Notes: generated by a model from the letters alone, not told the origin. A stretch of 64,000 nt of DNA from Bicyclus anynana (GCF_947172395.1 NC_069099.1:15505740-15569739), one strand, 5' to 3'. Counted from the stretch's first letter, positions 24,346 through 37,466 are shown. Numbers and translations: made by a program.

Positions 24346-24557
24346 GTAAATATAGTAATATTATAAAACTGAAGAGTTTGTTTGTTTATTTGTTTGATTG
24401 AACACGCTAATCTCAGGAACTACTGATCCGATTTGAAAAATTCTTTCAGTGTTAGATAGCCCATTTATCGAGGAAGGCTATAGGCTATACTATATATTGT
24501 CCCCGTATTCCTACGGGAACGGGAACCACGCGGGTGAAACTGCGCGGCGTCAGCTAG
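24346..24557 (+). mobile_element. Helitron-like element (about 212 bp)
   Basis: Contains gtaatattataaaactgaag and ends gcgcggcgtcagCTAG. The first bases are diverged from the TCTATAC start. Confidence 0.65.
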
Positions 24558-25586
24558 TAAGTAAATAAATGAAAAATCAGCGGGTAGGACAAATACAAAA
24601 CATAAATATCCGGGTCCAATAACTTTAAACGAAAATTAAAATTGAATTGTGTGGGTAGTACATACACGAATGGGACAGCGGCATTATAAATTCACTGTCC
24701 AATTCGGGAGGAATTTATTGCAGTCATTCTTCTAACAAAGTTTTTTAGAGGCCCACCAATCATACCAGTACACTGCAAACCGCTGCAGTGGAGTTTTGTT
24801 GCAAGTTTCTAAAGGTATAAATCTAAAATTGTTTTATCTGAAAAATTATGGAAAAGGATGGTCCAAAATTATATGGAGCCCAGGATCAGTGTACCCTGGC
24901 GGAAATAAAAGAAAATATTTTTTTGAACTATTTTTGATTATACAAATCTACGAATTTACTTTAATTCTTTCCAAATAATATTCATTATCTCCCAAGAAAT
25001 GCAACACTAATAAAGGTAATGATGGCGGATTGATGACGTTTTCAATATGCATTAATCGATTTGACGTTTGCTGTCAATTGTCATGTCATAGTTGCTATAT
25101 GGGCGCCATCTTGATATAACTCAAAAACTTGTGTTTTCATTTTATTTATTTCTTTTTAATTAGTTAGATTTATTCACTTTAACAAATTTTAATAAAATCC
25201 TTGTATTTTTAAATTTTAATGATACGGGGTACAAGAGTGGACCTGAAATCTCAGACCAATTATTGTATAAGACCTGCCTCGCTAGACGTTACTTTTCTGT
25301 CAAAGTATATGATCAACTATCTAATGCGATTATAAAAACTGTCTCTATAGAATCAATGTTAAATAGTTGTAATCGTGTTCGTCGCTTAAAGAGCTCCGTA
25401 AAAATACCTTTTTGTGTAATTGAATTATTTAAAAAACGGGCAAAAACTTCTAGTTTAGTTTAAAATATATACCAAATCTAAGCTCGTTTTCTTCAGAAAA
25501 TGACAGACAATTTTGTTCGTGACTATGAGTGCGATACAGGTCCTTCTATAATTGGTCTAAGCCTGAAATGGACCATCTCCTTTTTG
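24558..25586. other. Spacer without recognisable gene
   Basis: AT-rich. A 66-codon frame at 25263-25463 has no recognisable domain and no splice or homology support. Confidence 0.45.
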
Positions 25587-25875
25587 ACGGTCTCCGTGGC
25601 GCAGTATGTTTGATGGATTTACAAGACGGAGGTCCTGTGGACCCCCGGCTGGGCCAATTGCGGTATTCTTAGTTGGACCAAGTCTGGCTGGTGGGAGGCT
25701 TCGGCCGTGGCTAGTTAAAGGCGTACCGCCAAGCGATTTAGCGTTCCGGTACGATGTTGTGTAGAAACCAAAAGGGGTGTGGAATATCATCCTCCTCTAC
25801 AAGTTAGCCCACTTCCATCATTCCCGCATCATCACTTACCATCAGGTGAGATTGTAGTGAAAGGCTATCAAGGGC
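25587..25875 (+). mobile_element. SINE-A, diverged
   Basis: Head gtctccgtggcgcagtatgt has lost part of the A box region. The body keeps gggaggcttcggccgtggct and ends tgagattgtagtgaaaggc. Confidence 0.75.
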
Positions 25876-26779
25876 GTTTTTTAGAATTTTAACTATCGTG
25901 AGTGTTATTTTTATTACATTATTTTATTATAAAACACGGGACACTCACTAACTAAAACTCACGAGACACTACGGCGAAATATCCTTGACTAGTTTCGAAC
26001 CCATAGGGAGCCCTTAATCATGAGCTGGTTCTTGCGGCGTGAGCCAAACTGACTTCGCGTCGGATTCCTTCGTCGTTAAGTTACGTGGGTTCAAACCGTG
26101 TTTTTTAATAAAGTATTGGAAAAGCGTAAGAAAATTAATTAGGCTATAATGATAATAACTGTCAAAGTACAATCTTCATTGACAATATTGATTAATTCAA
26201 TCAATTGAAACTTCAAACATGTTCAAACAAGTTTTAACATGTCCGAATATTACTAATTGACATGCCCCTTGGACCCTTCAACTCTGAAGTGACTGGTAGA
26301 TATTGATCCAGCTAATATTGTATACCTACTTGAATGTGTTTGTTTGTGTGTTTATATAATTATGGGCTGTTACACAATCATACAACTTCTGAACGGATTT
26401 CGCTGAAATACCTATTCGCAATTAGCTTGTGTACTTACATGATTTTTATTCCAGATCAGCTGAACCAAGAGATGTTTCCTGCTATATAGACCGATTTTTC
26501 ATTATAACCCGCATTTCATACTAAATAAACAAGAGTAAATCTAATAATTTCAGCTAGTTTCTCTTTTGTGTAAGGGTGAGCAAAATAAAAAATAAGTTAG
26601 TGAGATCTATCAAACATTTCTCGAGTTTTAGCCTTACGTATCTACTAACAGCTATTATTTTTTATGTCAGCCACTGACGATCAAGTTATCTCACATGTAT
26701 GCAGCGCTAACGGCTTGACGTCCGATAAAACTCAATCCAGACTACACACCGAACGATCCCAATAACGTATTCTTTGTAC

Positions 26780-26999
26780 AGAAAGTCATATAAGTGCGTC
26801 CACTGATATCCATAATACGTATCGGACGCATCGCATCAAACGGATTTTAGTATTATTTATATAGAAAGTCATACAAGTGCGTCCACTGATCCCCATCATA
26901 CGTATCGCATCGAACGGATTTTATCTACCGTACAGTTAAAAATCCGTTTGATGCAAATGCGATACGTATGCGGTTATGTGGACGCATTATGAATCTATG
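26780..26999. repeat. Two direct copies and one inverted copy of a ~65-bp unit
   Basis: Copies at 26780-26849 and 26863-26925 share agaaagtcat and aagtgcgtccactgat. An inverted copy at 26937-26999 carries aatccgtttgatgca and gtggacgcattatg. Perhaps a rearranged TIR element. Confidence 0.65.
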
Positions 27000-27237
27000 T
27001 TTTCCTTTTTCAAAGCCTAAAATGGATTCAACGCAGACAAAATCACGGGCATCCCCTAGTAATGCCACTAACAATGTGACCAAAATATCAAATCTCGTTA
27101 CGGACCCTTGATTAAGGTACAAAGCCTTCGGGTGCATGCCAGCGGGCGACATAACGTGACATGAATTTGCGAAAAACTTACTTTCTGCCGGGGGTTTGTC
27201 TGCATATATTTCATGCATTATTTTACAGTCTTTGAAA

Positions 27238-27448
27238 TCACTCTAATGTTATGAAGACGAAAGTTTGTGTGTGTGTATGTTTGTTCCTCCATTATTCTGC
27301 GGCTACTGAAGCGATATGGCTGAAATGGAAATAAATTTTATTCTTAATTAACACATAATATGCTACTTTTCATCCCGGAAAATCCATGGTTTCCGCGAGA
27401 TTTCTGAAAAACAGAATTCCACGCGGATGAAGTCACGGGCGTTCGCTA
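27238..27448 (+). mobile_element. Helitron-like element (211 bp)
   Basis: TCactctaatgttatgaaga start and agtcacgggcgttcgCTAG end. Same subfamily as 7391-7609. Confidence 0.65.
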
Positions 27449-28060
27449 GTCTTTAATAAATAAAGAAAATGTAATCTCAGACCTTCATAGACCGATTTCG
27501 AAAAAAGAAGGTTTTTAAATCGACGCTTATATTTTTAATGCTGTTTACCTCATAATTCCGTCATAAGAGCTTTTTTGAATTTATAAAGGAGTAGGTACTT
27601 TGTCTTCTAAAAGACCGATTTGGATTAAAATTGGTGGAGAAGTAGCTTAGAACCAGGAAACGGACTTAGGATACTTAGGGTAGTGGTAGTTAGTTTTTCA
27701 TAAAAATCGGTACAGTAGTTTATTTTCTGAAATAAGTATGACATCTAAGCAACTATATTTATGTTTTTAAAAAAATTCTACAGACTTCAAAGGGTTCCTC
27801 AATTTTCTTTGTATGTTCAATGATTTTATAGCGACAATTCTCATCAACTAGAACTATAATTGGCCGGCTAACTATATCGTAAAGGGATGTAACACATGCG
27901 CCAACTATCACATACGAAGCGTTTACCTCCGTCAAGTCGGCACGTGGGGAAATTTAATTACCGAGACACTGCCGGTTGGGATAATCAGATTACCAACCTC
28001 CTTCAAAGAGTTCCCTCAATGTATGGTTTAATTGAAATAATATAGACTATATTTTATAAG
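27449..28060. other. Spacer without recognisable gene
   Basis: Includes a fragment (gaccgatttggattaaaatt) of an element type also hinted at near 29180 and 34020. Nothing codes. Confidence 0.45.
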
Positions 28061-28429
28061 AGCCGTGATAGTCTAGAGGATTGACCTCTGTCTCTGTGGG
28101 TTCGTATCCGGTCCGGGGCCGGCACCTCCAACTTTTTAGTTATGTGCATTTTAAGAAATTAAATATCACGTGTCTCAAACGGTGAAGGAAAACATCGTGA
28201 GGAAACCTGCATGCCAGAGAATTTTCTTTTCAACTTCTTATCAGTTGTATGCATTTTCAAAATCAATTAAATATTATGTGTCAATATACCTGAGAATTTT
28301 CTTAATTATCTACGTGTGTAAAGTCTGCCAATCCTTATTTGACCAGCGTGGTGGACTAAGGCCTAACCCCCCCCCCCCCCTCATTCTGAGAGGAAACTCG
28401 TGCTCAACGGTGAGCCAAATATGTTATTG
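28061..28429 (+). mobile_element. SINE-B with internal insertion and poly-C run
   Basis: Head gagccgtgatagtctagagg through to the 3' body. About 75 bp is inserted inside, with gagaattttctt present on both sides (28218 and 28291). A run of C follows ggcctaa at about 28368. Confidence 0.75.
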
Positions 28430-29409
28430 ATCATAAAAAAAATAAAAGATCGTTTTAAAAGTTTTCCACGCAAGCAAAATGACTGATCAATTCTAGTATT
28501 TTTGTTTGTAATATTTTTATTATATTTTTATTTAAGATAAACAAAGCTATGCTGAGCTGCTATAGATGGGAGAATCAAACCCTGGACCATTGTTTGAACC
28601 TTACCATATGCGGCAAGTCAATATAACGATAGTGATAATTGTGGATTTACTCGAGCGTCATTGACACCTATTAGATTTGATAGATTAGATGGTAGAAAGA
28701 ACAACTTTGTAAGATTTCAGATTATTTTTGAGTTGCGCTAAAATGTACCTACCAATATTTAGGGCTTAAACTTGGTGGTGGTAATGAACAACATGCAAGC
28801 TCTTGAGTTGCGTTCATCTGCCGCGCTTCAGTAAATCCAAGATTCCCCTCTTTGGCTCCGCTACTATTAGTTATAGCTGAACATGCCTTCACTCGGCAAA
28901 AGTATTCATCATTACGATAATAATATTATGACCTCATTTCTTGTCCTATATTCATTTCCTTTATCCCTACTGGCTTATTAGGGTTCCGTGAAAAAAGTTT
29001 GATAGAAAAGAAATTCTCAGTCTGGAGTCGAAAAGTTGGTCACATTATGATCGTCACAGTGTTTTTGGTTTACCTTTTGTTTTATTTAAATACAATAAAT
29101 AATCAAATCAATTGAATTTAACATAAAAATTGAACCGACTTCAATGACGTTTTTCAGTTATTTTGATTTTAACACAAAATTAGTAAACCGATTTTCATAA
29201 AAATGGAATGGGAGGAATCTGGAAGTATTCAACTCTTTCATTTTAAAATTGGTTAATAAATGACGAAGTTATGACGTAACTTACAAGAACGGGTATAAAT
29301 ATACACTGAAAAATATTTAATTAACAGAATTAGCTAAATTTTTTAAGTTAAGGTATTTTCGCAATTCGCTTTTAGCAATAACCCCATAATGATAATGCCA
29401 ACGGTTTTG
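28430..29409. other. Spacer without recognisable gene
   Basis: AT-rich. At 29130-29280 a stretch with aaccgattttcataaaaatg and ttggttaataaatgacgaag resembles 34010-34110, marking an unclassified repeat. Confidence 0.45.
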
Positions 29410-29680
29410 TTTTTTTTTATTATTCTTTGCAAGTCAACCCTTGCTACAACCGCACGTGTTGGTAAGTGATAATGCAATCTAAGATTGAAGTGGAGTAACC
29501 AGTTAGGAGGAGGATGAAAATCCATACCCCTGTCGGTTTCTACACGCCATCACACAGGAATGATAAATCGCTCGTCTTTGTCGGTAGGGTAACTAGCCAC
29601 GGCCTCCCACCAGCCAGACCTGGACTAATTAAGAAAACCTCAATCGGCCCAGTCGGAAATCGGACCCTCTACTTGTACTT
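29410..29680 (-). mobile_element. SINE-A, degenerate
   Basis: Reversed body (ggcctcccaccagccagacc) is clear; the tRNA head at the right has decayed. Confidence 0.7.
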
Positions 29681-30429
29681 TGTGTACTTTCCAATGCACA
29701 GTAAATATTTCAGAAACTTAGTAAAAGCATATTAATTGTACAGAACCCTCCCAACGCGAATTCAACTCACAATTTATATTTATCATTTTTTATTTGTTGT
29801 TGCGAGGTTATTCTTATCGTTCCGGGAGTTAGCAGCGACATCTGTATATTGCATTTTCTTGCACATTTTCCTTGAACATTTTGTAGACAATTTTCCAACT
29901 TTACCAAACTGTCCGGGATATTATCCAGGGAACCTTCGGTGTTACTGTCTCCTATCACACGGCTTTGCAATATTTACGAGTTCACACCGAATTCACATTT
30001 CATAACGTTCGCAGTAGCGGATACGAGCACGAGAATATTAAACTTGTCTGCATCGCTGCACTCAGTGCCGGATTTACCCTAAGGCCCAGTAGGCCCGACC
30101 CCGGGCCTTGGATGGCCAGATATTAGGGGCGGACAAAAATTTTGAGAATAAGCAATGAAGAATAACCATATTTCACCAATATAGATGATGACAGTTTTTA
30201 AAATCCTGCTATCTTACTAATCCTACTATCCTACTAATATTATAGAGGCAAAAGTTTGTGTGTAAGTGTGAAAGTTTGTAAGTATGTTTATATATCCCTG
30301 TAAATCAACAACAATTTTACATTATAATAATTTTGTTGCTTTACTTGAAACCGTTTTGAATCTTTTATTAAAATGTGCAATCATTCTCAAAACCATGGAA
30401 AATGTTACAAAATCTATTGATATTGATAG
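29681..30429. other. Spacer without recognisable gene
   Basis: Near 30080 lies aggcccagtaggcccgaccc, a fragment with no identified family. No gene signal. Confidence 0.4.
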
Positions 30430-30595
30430 TCTATACTAATTTTATAAAAAGGTACAGTTTGTGGTATTGTAGGGGATAATCTCTGGATCTACTGAACCGA
30501 TAAAAATTCTTGTACCACTAGAAATCCACGTTATTTTGTGAGTGTCATATTTGTATTCTCACGGGAACATGAACCACGTGGTGAGACCATAAAAT
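30430..30595 (+). mobile_element. Helitron-like element, 3' end lost
   Basis: TCTATACTAATtttataaaa start and the body phrase gataatctctggatctactg. It fades after gaaccacgtgg. Confidence 0.55.
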
Positions 30596-30884
30596 AAAAT
30601 CCTTATATAATTTTTTTATACTGTAAATGACAGGTTCTGAAAGTGGGCTGGCTGAGTATTCGGGGCCTAGTACGGCCAAGACTTCAAATCCGCCACTGGC
30701 CGCGCCATGTTCGAGTGTGTTTCGGACGCCATTTTTCTTTTGCATTCATTTTCATTTATCTTCAAACTAACGCTTTTGCTTTCGTGTGAAGTTCAATCTA
30801 GCTCGAGGTTTGTTCAAATATTCATCAACTACGACATAAGGTGTGTCTGTTTCTGTTTGTAGGTAAATATAGGTAGGTATAGTA

Positions 30885-31192
30885 TCGTCATCAACTCATA
30901 GTCGGCTCACTGCTGAGCTCGAGTCTCCTCTCAGAACGAGAGGGGTTAGGCCAATAGTCCACCACGCTGGCCCAATGCGGATTGGCAGACTTCAAACACG
31001 CAAAGGATTAAGATAACTCTTTGGTATGCAGGTTTCTTCACGATGTTTTCCTTCACCGAATGAGACACGTGATATTTAATTTCTTAAAATGCACACAACT
31101 GAAAAGTTGGAGGTGCATGCCCCGGACCGGATTCGAACCCACACCCTCCGGAATCGGAGGCAGAGGTCATATCCACTGGGCTATCACAGTCA
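30885..31192 (-). mobile_element. SINE-B, full length
   Basis: Complete reverse copy from gtcatcaactcatagtcggc to the head tccactgggctatcacagtc. Confidence 0.85.
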
Positions 31193-31720
31193 TAGTATAT
31201 CACAGGTATAGTATGCTTAAAAAATATTTGTTTAGTAATTAAACAGAAAACGATTGTCTCGTTGATCTAGTGGTTAAAGCATTATATGGCTGATTTTTAT
31301 GAATCGTGAATTATTTTAGGTTTTAAAATCATTATCATCATCATTATTAACAAGCTCACTGTTCAGCACGGGTCCCCTCTCAGTCTGAGACTGAACTTGT
31401 TCAACTTGCTTTGTATAAATTGAGTTTTACAAAAATGAAAAACTTCACCCAAACTTTCCCATTTTACAATGTTAGTTGGGTTAGATTTTGACATAAATGT
31501 TATTATGAAAACTTAGAACTTATTGAATCAAAATATCTTCGTTCGTAATACTCCCGATGTTGCGCGCGGGTCGGGGGCCTGAAGTGCTGCCTGAAAACCC
31601 CACGACTGATGCACGTTGCGTGATTTCACACCCGCGTAGTATTTCCCTCCGTCGCCCGCATATCATGGGAATGTCATCAACGAACTTGCCAGATTATAGA
31701 ATGTCTTATTTTTTAGATTG
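31193..31720. other. Spacer with tRNA-like scrap
   Basis: gattgtctcgttgatctagtggttaaagc near 31253 resembles a tRNA 5' half but has no 3' half, so it is a SINE remnant and not a tRNA gene. Confidence 0.45.
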
Positions 31721-32046
31721 TTTTTTTTTATTCTTTACAAGTTAGCCCTTGACTACAATCTCACCTGATGGTAAATGATGATGCAGTCTAAGATGGAAGC
31801 GGGCTAACTTGTTAGGAGGAGGATGAAAAATCTGCACCCCTTTCGGTTTTTACACGGCATCGTACCGGAACGCTAAATCGCTTAACGGTACGTCTTTGTC
31901 GGTAGGGTGGTAACTAGCCACGGCCGAAGCCTCCCACCAGCCAGACCTGGACAAATTAAGAAAATCTCAATCTGCCCAGCCGGGGATCGAACCCAGGACC
32001 TCCGTTTTGTAAATCCACCGCGCATACCACTGCGCCACGGAGGCCG
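31721..32046 (-). mobile_element. SINE-A, full length
   Basis: Complete reverse copy with T-rich start (reversed A tail) and head ccactgcgccacggaggcc at the right. Confidence 0.88.
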
Positions 32047-34192
32047 TCCGTCCGGATTAGATATTACGGACACGCCTCAGTCACCACGTGATCACGCGTC
32101 ATATCAAAATTACAGCTTTATTTTAGTGCTATTTTAGTGCTAAGGCAGACTACACATGAGACCAGTCGACTTGTACCAGTAGTACATAGATGATCTATAA
32201 TGAGTGTTTTTAGTTTTGTGTGTAGTAGTAAGGTATATAGACAGACATTGGACGTGCACATTGGTGTGAAACTGAAAGTGCATCTGGCAATGCTACATCC
32301 GAAGAACCTCATTAATCATTTCACAATTAATGAAGTTAAGTGTTAATAAATTTTTATATCCAGAAGAAGTATTATCACTGTTTTTAGCCTGCTCTTCATT
32401 CCATATCCTTCGTTATTTTAATAAATATCCATCCAGTGGCAATAGGCCTTATCTAAACGGAATTGGGCGAGTGAATAATAATAATTATTACTTTGATGAA
32501 CTACTTGTCACTGGTAAATTTCAAATAGGCGCAATGTGCATACTTGAATCTTATGGAAACAGCTGTTCCTCATAACTTGGCTAAGGCATGAATTGTTATT
32601 CAATGCTAAGTTTCAACTGGTTGCATCTTAACAGAATTCAGTGAAGTTAGCACAGTCCCACAATAGCCCAATATATAAAACAGCTCTCGAAAACTTATTT
32701 TGAGAGAGCCGCCACCCACCCCATTTGGGGTTGTAGTTGTTGAGTTATTGAGGTCCCCGATCCCAACGCTGATTTCCACGATCCGAGAAAACGTCCTTTA
32801 CGATCCTGACGATGACATAACGATTGACAATGCTTCCCTGGCAACACAAACACAAGCTACACACCGTCTTCACCGACGAAGACGAGATCCCCAATATCTG
32901 ACGTCACCCAGACATGGGCTTTTTAATTCACGGACGCGGGAGCGCCCGGACTGATACACTCAGGCCAATACATCCTTCCCGAACATCCCTCTAAGCCGAG
33001 GTCCAAGTCTCAAAGGAGACGCCTTTAAAGTGTCGTTCCGCCCATCTACTCTGCTTCTGCCTTCGGGTCCCATCAGGCGATGCTTCTGCGCTCGCCCAAA
33101 CCCTCCGGTGACACCGCTGAGGTCCCTGAGCCAACTGACACACACACTCAGAAAAAAAGTGTGTGTCAGCTCTGACACACGAATGGAGTTTACACTTTCA
33201 GATCGACTGTCTAAACAGGTGTGTGTATGTTGCCCCGCAGCATACACTATATACGTCTCAGTATCTATAGTGAAAGGTGCACAGAATAGGTTGCGCACAA
33301 AAAATGCAACGCTGTGATTCGTTCATCGAATTTTACTGCCCATATTTTTTATACTAAAAAACTAGCACAGACCTTAACAGTAATGGACGTAGAAGATAGC
33401 GCACTGGTTCAAGTGTACTTGATCCGTATGTAGCCAGCCTGCTGCTCATTTCTTGTCCTTGGCATGATGAATTGTTGGGCAGTGACAAATTCCGACGAGC
33501 CTCAGCTTTACGACCGAGGGGTTTTTTGTCGTAATTTGTGATCGGTATTATGTTGACAACAATGTAATAAATGTCCATGCCCTACCGCGAATAAAAAAGA
33601 TGTCTGCCGAGATATTTTAGATTTTTTTTTGGGCGGCCATTTCTTGTTATTTATGTACTCTATGGTAAGTAAGATGTAAAAGAAAATGGTTTGGCAGAAA
33701 AGATTACATTAATCAAGCCGAGAATCACTGCTTATATTTTTATTGTGCTCCAAGCTATTTATCAGAATTACAGAAAACTTGCAGTTAATCCTGAATGTTC
33801 TCCGTGATTATACAGATCCAGGTTCGACTCCTGGCTAGTCTTATTAGGCAATTCATACGTGTTAAAAATTGGCATTGCTGGCATCGCCTTCAAAGTGATC
33901 AGAAGGTAGCACATACGATGTTATTTTTCGTTTTTTAAGTTTATTTTTGTGATTTTGAAGTCGGTTGAATTTTTTAGTTAGGTTTCATCATTTTCATTTT
34001 AAGACTAAATTACTGAATCGATTTTCATGAAAATTAAATGGGACCAATCTGAAACCATATTCTTTTTAACAAAAAAAAAATAATTGGTTAATAAATTACA
34101 AAGTTATGAGGTAACAAACAAAAAAAACATATGCGTCGAATGGAGACACACATAACAGATGAGGGTATATATTTGTAATGACGGATCTTAGA
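32047..34192. other. Spacer with a GC-richer block
   Basis: 32,690-33,300 is GC-richer than its surroundings and open in two short frames (32700-32954 plus, 32960-33298 minus), neither recognisable. It includes a small inverted repeat of ctgacacacac/gtgtgtgtcag at 33137-33171. A diverged mobile element is likely, class unknown. Confidence 0.45.
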
Positions 34193-34439
34193 CCATTAAT
34201 ATCGTGAAAATAAACTAAACTCAACAGAGGGCCTAGTGGCAGTTTAATACTGTTACTATCGCGTTATCATAGACGAAGAAATTTCTAAGGAATTGAAACA
34301 GCGCCATCTAGTGGCACTACTGCACAACTGTTTCAATTCCATATAAATTCGCGTTTACGTCAACGCGATAGGAACAGTATGAAAATATTGAAAACTCCCA
34401 GTAGGCCCACAGTTTACTTTATTTTCACGATATCAATGG
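34193..34439. mobile_element. Foldback MITE (247 bp)
   Basis: Long imperfect TIRs: ccattaatatcgtgaaaata at left and the reverse complement of tattttcacgatatcaatgg at right. Inner arms also pair (gttactatcgcgtt / aacgcgataggaac). Confidence 0.7.
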
Positions 34440-34542
34440 TGACGATGTTCAAAATACTACAGCGGTAATATACATAGTAAGTATTTGTGAGTAATGTGTA
34501 ATAGTATAAGTATATTATTATTATTATTATTATTATTTAGGT

Positions 34543-34853
34543 ACAAGTTAGCCCTTGACTACAATCTCACCTGATGGTAAGTGATGATGCAGTCTAAGAT
34601 GAAAGTGGGCTAACTTGTTAGGAGGAGGATGAAAATCCACACCCCTTTCGGTTTCTACACGGCATCGTACCGGAACGCTAAATCGCTTGGCGGTACGTCT
34701 CTGCCGGTAGAGTGGTAACTAGCCACGGCCAAAGCCTCCCACCAGCCAGACCTGGACAAATTAAGAAAATCTCAATCTGCCCAGCCGGGGATCGAACCCA
34801 GGACCTCCGTCTTGTAAATCCACCGCGCATACCACTGCGCCACGGAGGCCGTC
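34543..34853 (-). mobile_element. SINE-A, full length
   Basis: Complete reverse copy abutting a TTA microsatellite on its 3' side. Head accactgcgccacggaggcc is at the right. Confidence 0.88.
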
Positions 34854-35150
34854 AAGTTAAGTTAACTAGGGCTATAAACGTAATGTATTGGGGGCACTGA
34901 CCACTGGTTTACAACTATTTTACTGGAGTCAAACTATCCAATGAACTTTTTATATGGCACTAAACGTTATATGAGTTGTCTGGGCACTAAATACTAATGT
35001 TTGCGACATCTGGAGCCTAAGTTGGTAGGAACTCTGACAATTATTTAGATTGCCTATCTAGTTGTGGGTTATTGTCATGCTAATGTGCATTTGAAACCTT
35101 CGTAGATTTACTTTTTAGTCGCGACGTTCACAATCTTGCGAGGTAGATTA

Positions 35151-35434
35151 TCGTCATCAACCTATATTCGGCTCACTGCTGAGCTCGAGTATCCTCTCAG
35201 AAAGAGAGGGGTTAGGCCAATAGTCCGCCACGCTGGATCAATGCGGATTGGCAGACTTCACACACGCAGAGAAATAAGATAATTCTCTGGTATGCAGGTT
35301 TCCTCACGATGTTTTCCTTCACCGATTGAGACACGTGATATTTAATTTCTTAAAATGTAAAGTTGGAGGTGCATGCCCCGGACCGGATTCGAACCCACAC
35401 GCTCCGGAATCGGAATCCACTGGGCTATCCAGGT
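35151..35434 (-). mobile_element. SINE-B with 10-bp TSD
   Basis: Flanked by aggtagatta at 35141-35150 and 35435-35444. It has two small deletions: about 11 bases after ttaaaatg, and the gaggcagaggtcat part of the tRNA-like head. Confidence 0.88.
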
Positions 35435-35825
35435 AGGTAGATTATAATCTAACGGTATTTACAATTTTACGGTGACATATATTTAACTCTCCATTGCGTC
35501 GCGTAGTCAGGTAAAAGAAACGAGTTAGTAAGTAAAAAGAATAATAGTTCTAATAGAAAATGTCCATAGAATATTACGAAAAAACGAGGTGCAGAGGTAA
35601 AGTAAGAGGCAATGAACGTCTGTGGACGGACGGAATTTATTTCTATGAGCTTAAACCAATTAGCACGCTCGCTGGAGCCAGCTGCAACTTCATATTATCT
35701 CGATTATTCTCCTGACAGGTACAGGTTTTAATCATTTTGTTAAACTTTTAACTAGGTGAGCGAGTTACAGGAGGTAATTCTAAGTTGCGGTGAAACCTTT
35801 TTGGTTTAGATGTCATTAAATATGC

Positions 35826-36053
35826 TCCTCTAACTTTTCAGTTGTGTGCATTTTAAGAAATTAAATATCACGTGTCCCAAACGGTGAAGGAAAAGATCGT
35901 GAGGAAGCCTGCATACCAGAGAATTCTCTGCGTGTGTGAAGTCTGCCAATCCACATTGGGCCAGCGTAGTGGACTATTGGCCTAACCCCTCTCATTCTGA
36001 GAGGAGACTCGAGCTCTGCAGTGAGCCGAATATGGGTTGTCAATAATGATGAT
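35826..36053 (+). mobile_element. SINE-B, 5' truncated
   Basis: Starts cctctaacttttcagttgtg and ends atgggttgtcaataatgatg. Confidence 0.8.
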
Positions 36054-36189
36054 ATCTTGCTTATTCATGTTTCGCTACGTTTATGATTTTGTCCATTTCG
36101 CCATAAATTATAACATACGTACACAGTATAGTTATGAATAAATATTTTGTTCTTGGGCCGAAAGACTACTAGGTAGTCGCCTTAAAAGT

Positions 36190-37090
36190 GTCCTTAACTC
36201 AATCAAACAAGTTAGATACATTTTCGTTGAGTAAACCATAAATTCATAAAAAACGTTCGAATATAGAAGAGTGCTTGTATTACATTTTAAAGTTTCCATA
36301 GCTCAGTAAACTTATCTAAACAAGTAAGTTAGCAATAGTTACGTTTAGTTCTCGGACCCGTGTATGGCGATAAATTCATAGAAATCTTTCGAATGTAAAA
36401 GTGTTTGTATTGGATTTTAAAGTTCCTATAGCTCAGTGAACTTATCTAGACAAGTAAGTTAGCAATAGTTACGTTTAGTTCTCGGACCCGTGTATGGCGA
36501 TAAATTCATAGAAATTGTTTGAATTGGATTTTTAGGTTCCCATAGCTCAGTCGTCGTCATCAACCCATATTCGGCTCACTGCTGAGCTCGAGTCTCCTCT
36601 CAGAATTAGAGGGGTTAGGCCAATAGTCCACCACGCTGGCCCAATGCGGATTGCCAGACTTCACACACGCAGAGAATTAAGATAATTCTCTGGTATGCAG
36701 GTTTCCTCACGATGTTTTTCCTTCACCGATTGAGACACGTGATATCTAATTTCTTAAAATGCACACAACCGAAAAGTTGGTGGTGCATGCCCGCAACCTG
36801 ATTCGAACCCACACCCTCCGGAATCGGAGGCAGAGGTCATATCCACTGGGCTATCACGTCTGTCATAGCTCAGTAAACTTATCTAAACAAGTAAGTTAGC
36901 AATATTTACGTTTAGTAATCGGACCCGTGTATGGCGATAAATTCATAGAAATTCATCGAATTGGATTTTTAAGTTCCCATAGCTCAGTAAACTTATCTAA
37001 ACAAGTAAGTTAGCAATATTTTCCTTCAGTTCTCGAGTCCTTGTTAAGTGTGGCCATAAATTCATAGAAATCGTTCGAATGTAAGGGCGT
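36190..37090 (+). repeat. Tandem repeat (~115-bp unit, about 5 units) split by a SINE
   Basis: Units start at about 36190, 36295, 36422, 36536 and 36974. They share catagctcagtaaacttatc, aagtaagttagcaat and cgataaattcatagaaat. The first unit is most diverged. A SINE-B sits in the fourth. Confidence 0.85.
36552..36863 (-). mobile_element. SINE-B inserted in tandem repeat, 11-bp TSD
   Basis: The target sequence catagctcagt is duplicated at 36541-36551 and 36864-36874. The other tandem units show the undisturbed site, so the insertion boundaries are exact. Confidence 0.95.
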
Positions 37091-37466
37091 TCGAAATATT
37101 TTTTGCCGCACCCGAGCGGGGTCCAGATGTGTTTTATTCGCGTTCGACTTTTTGCACGATTGTGTACACTCGATACAGCTTCATGGGCGGTTTTATGAGA
37201 GAACTTAGCCCATCATATACATGCCATATTTTTTAACCCCATAAGAGTAATGGTGGTAATATCCGGCAAGCGGTTATAAATATACTGCTCCTTTTTTGAG
37301 AGGGTTACATTTTTTCCAGTTTAGCCATATTTTTAGAACAGTACCCTAAAAATAACAAATATTGCCACTCGAAAGTCGAAGTCAAGTCAAAGTTCTCGTT
37401 GAATAAAGTCATGAGAACTTTTCTTCATTTTGATTCGTCATGATATATTTTTATTGTTTTTAAAGG

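Noticed and set aside
28366..28382. Poly-C run as a functional element
   Set aside because: It lies inside a SINE-B where cctaacccctctc is normal and is best seen as slippage or a sequencing-prone homopolymer.
32700..33317. Overlapping short frames as genes
   Set aside because: No start context, splice partner or recognisable domain; frames are open on both strands because the block is GC-rich.
36190..37090. CRISPR-like array
   Set aside because: Units are contiguous ~115-bp tandem repeats with no unique spacers, in animal DNA.
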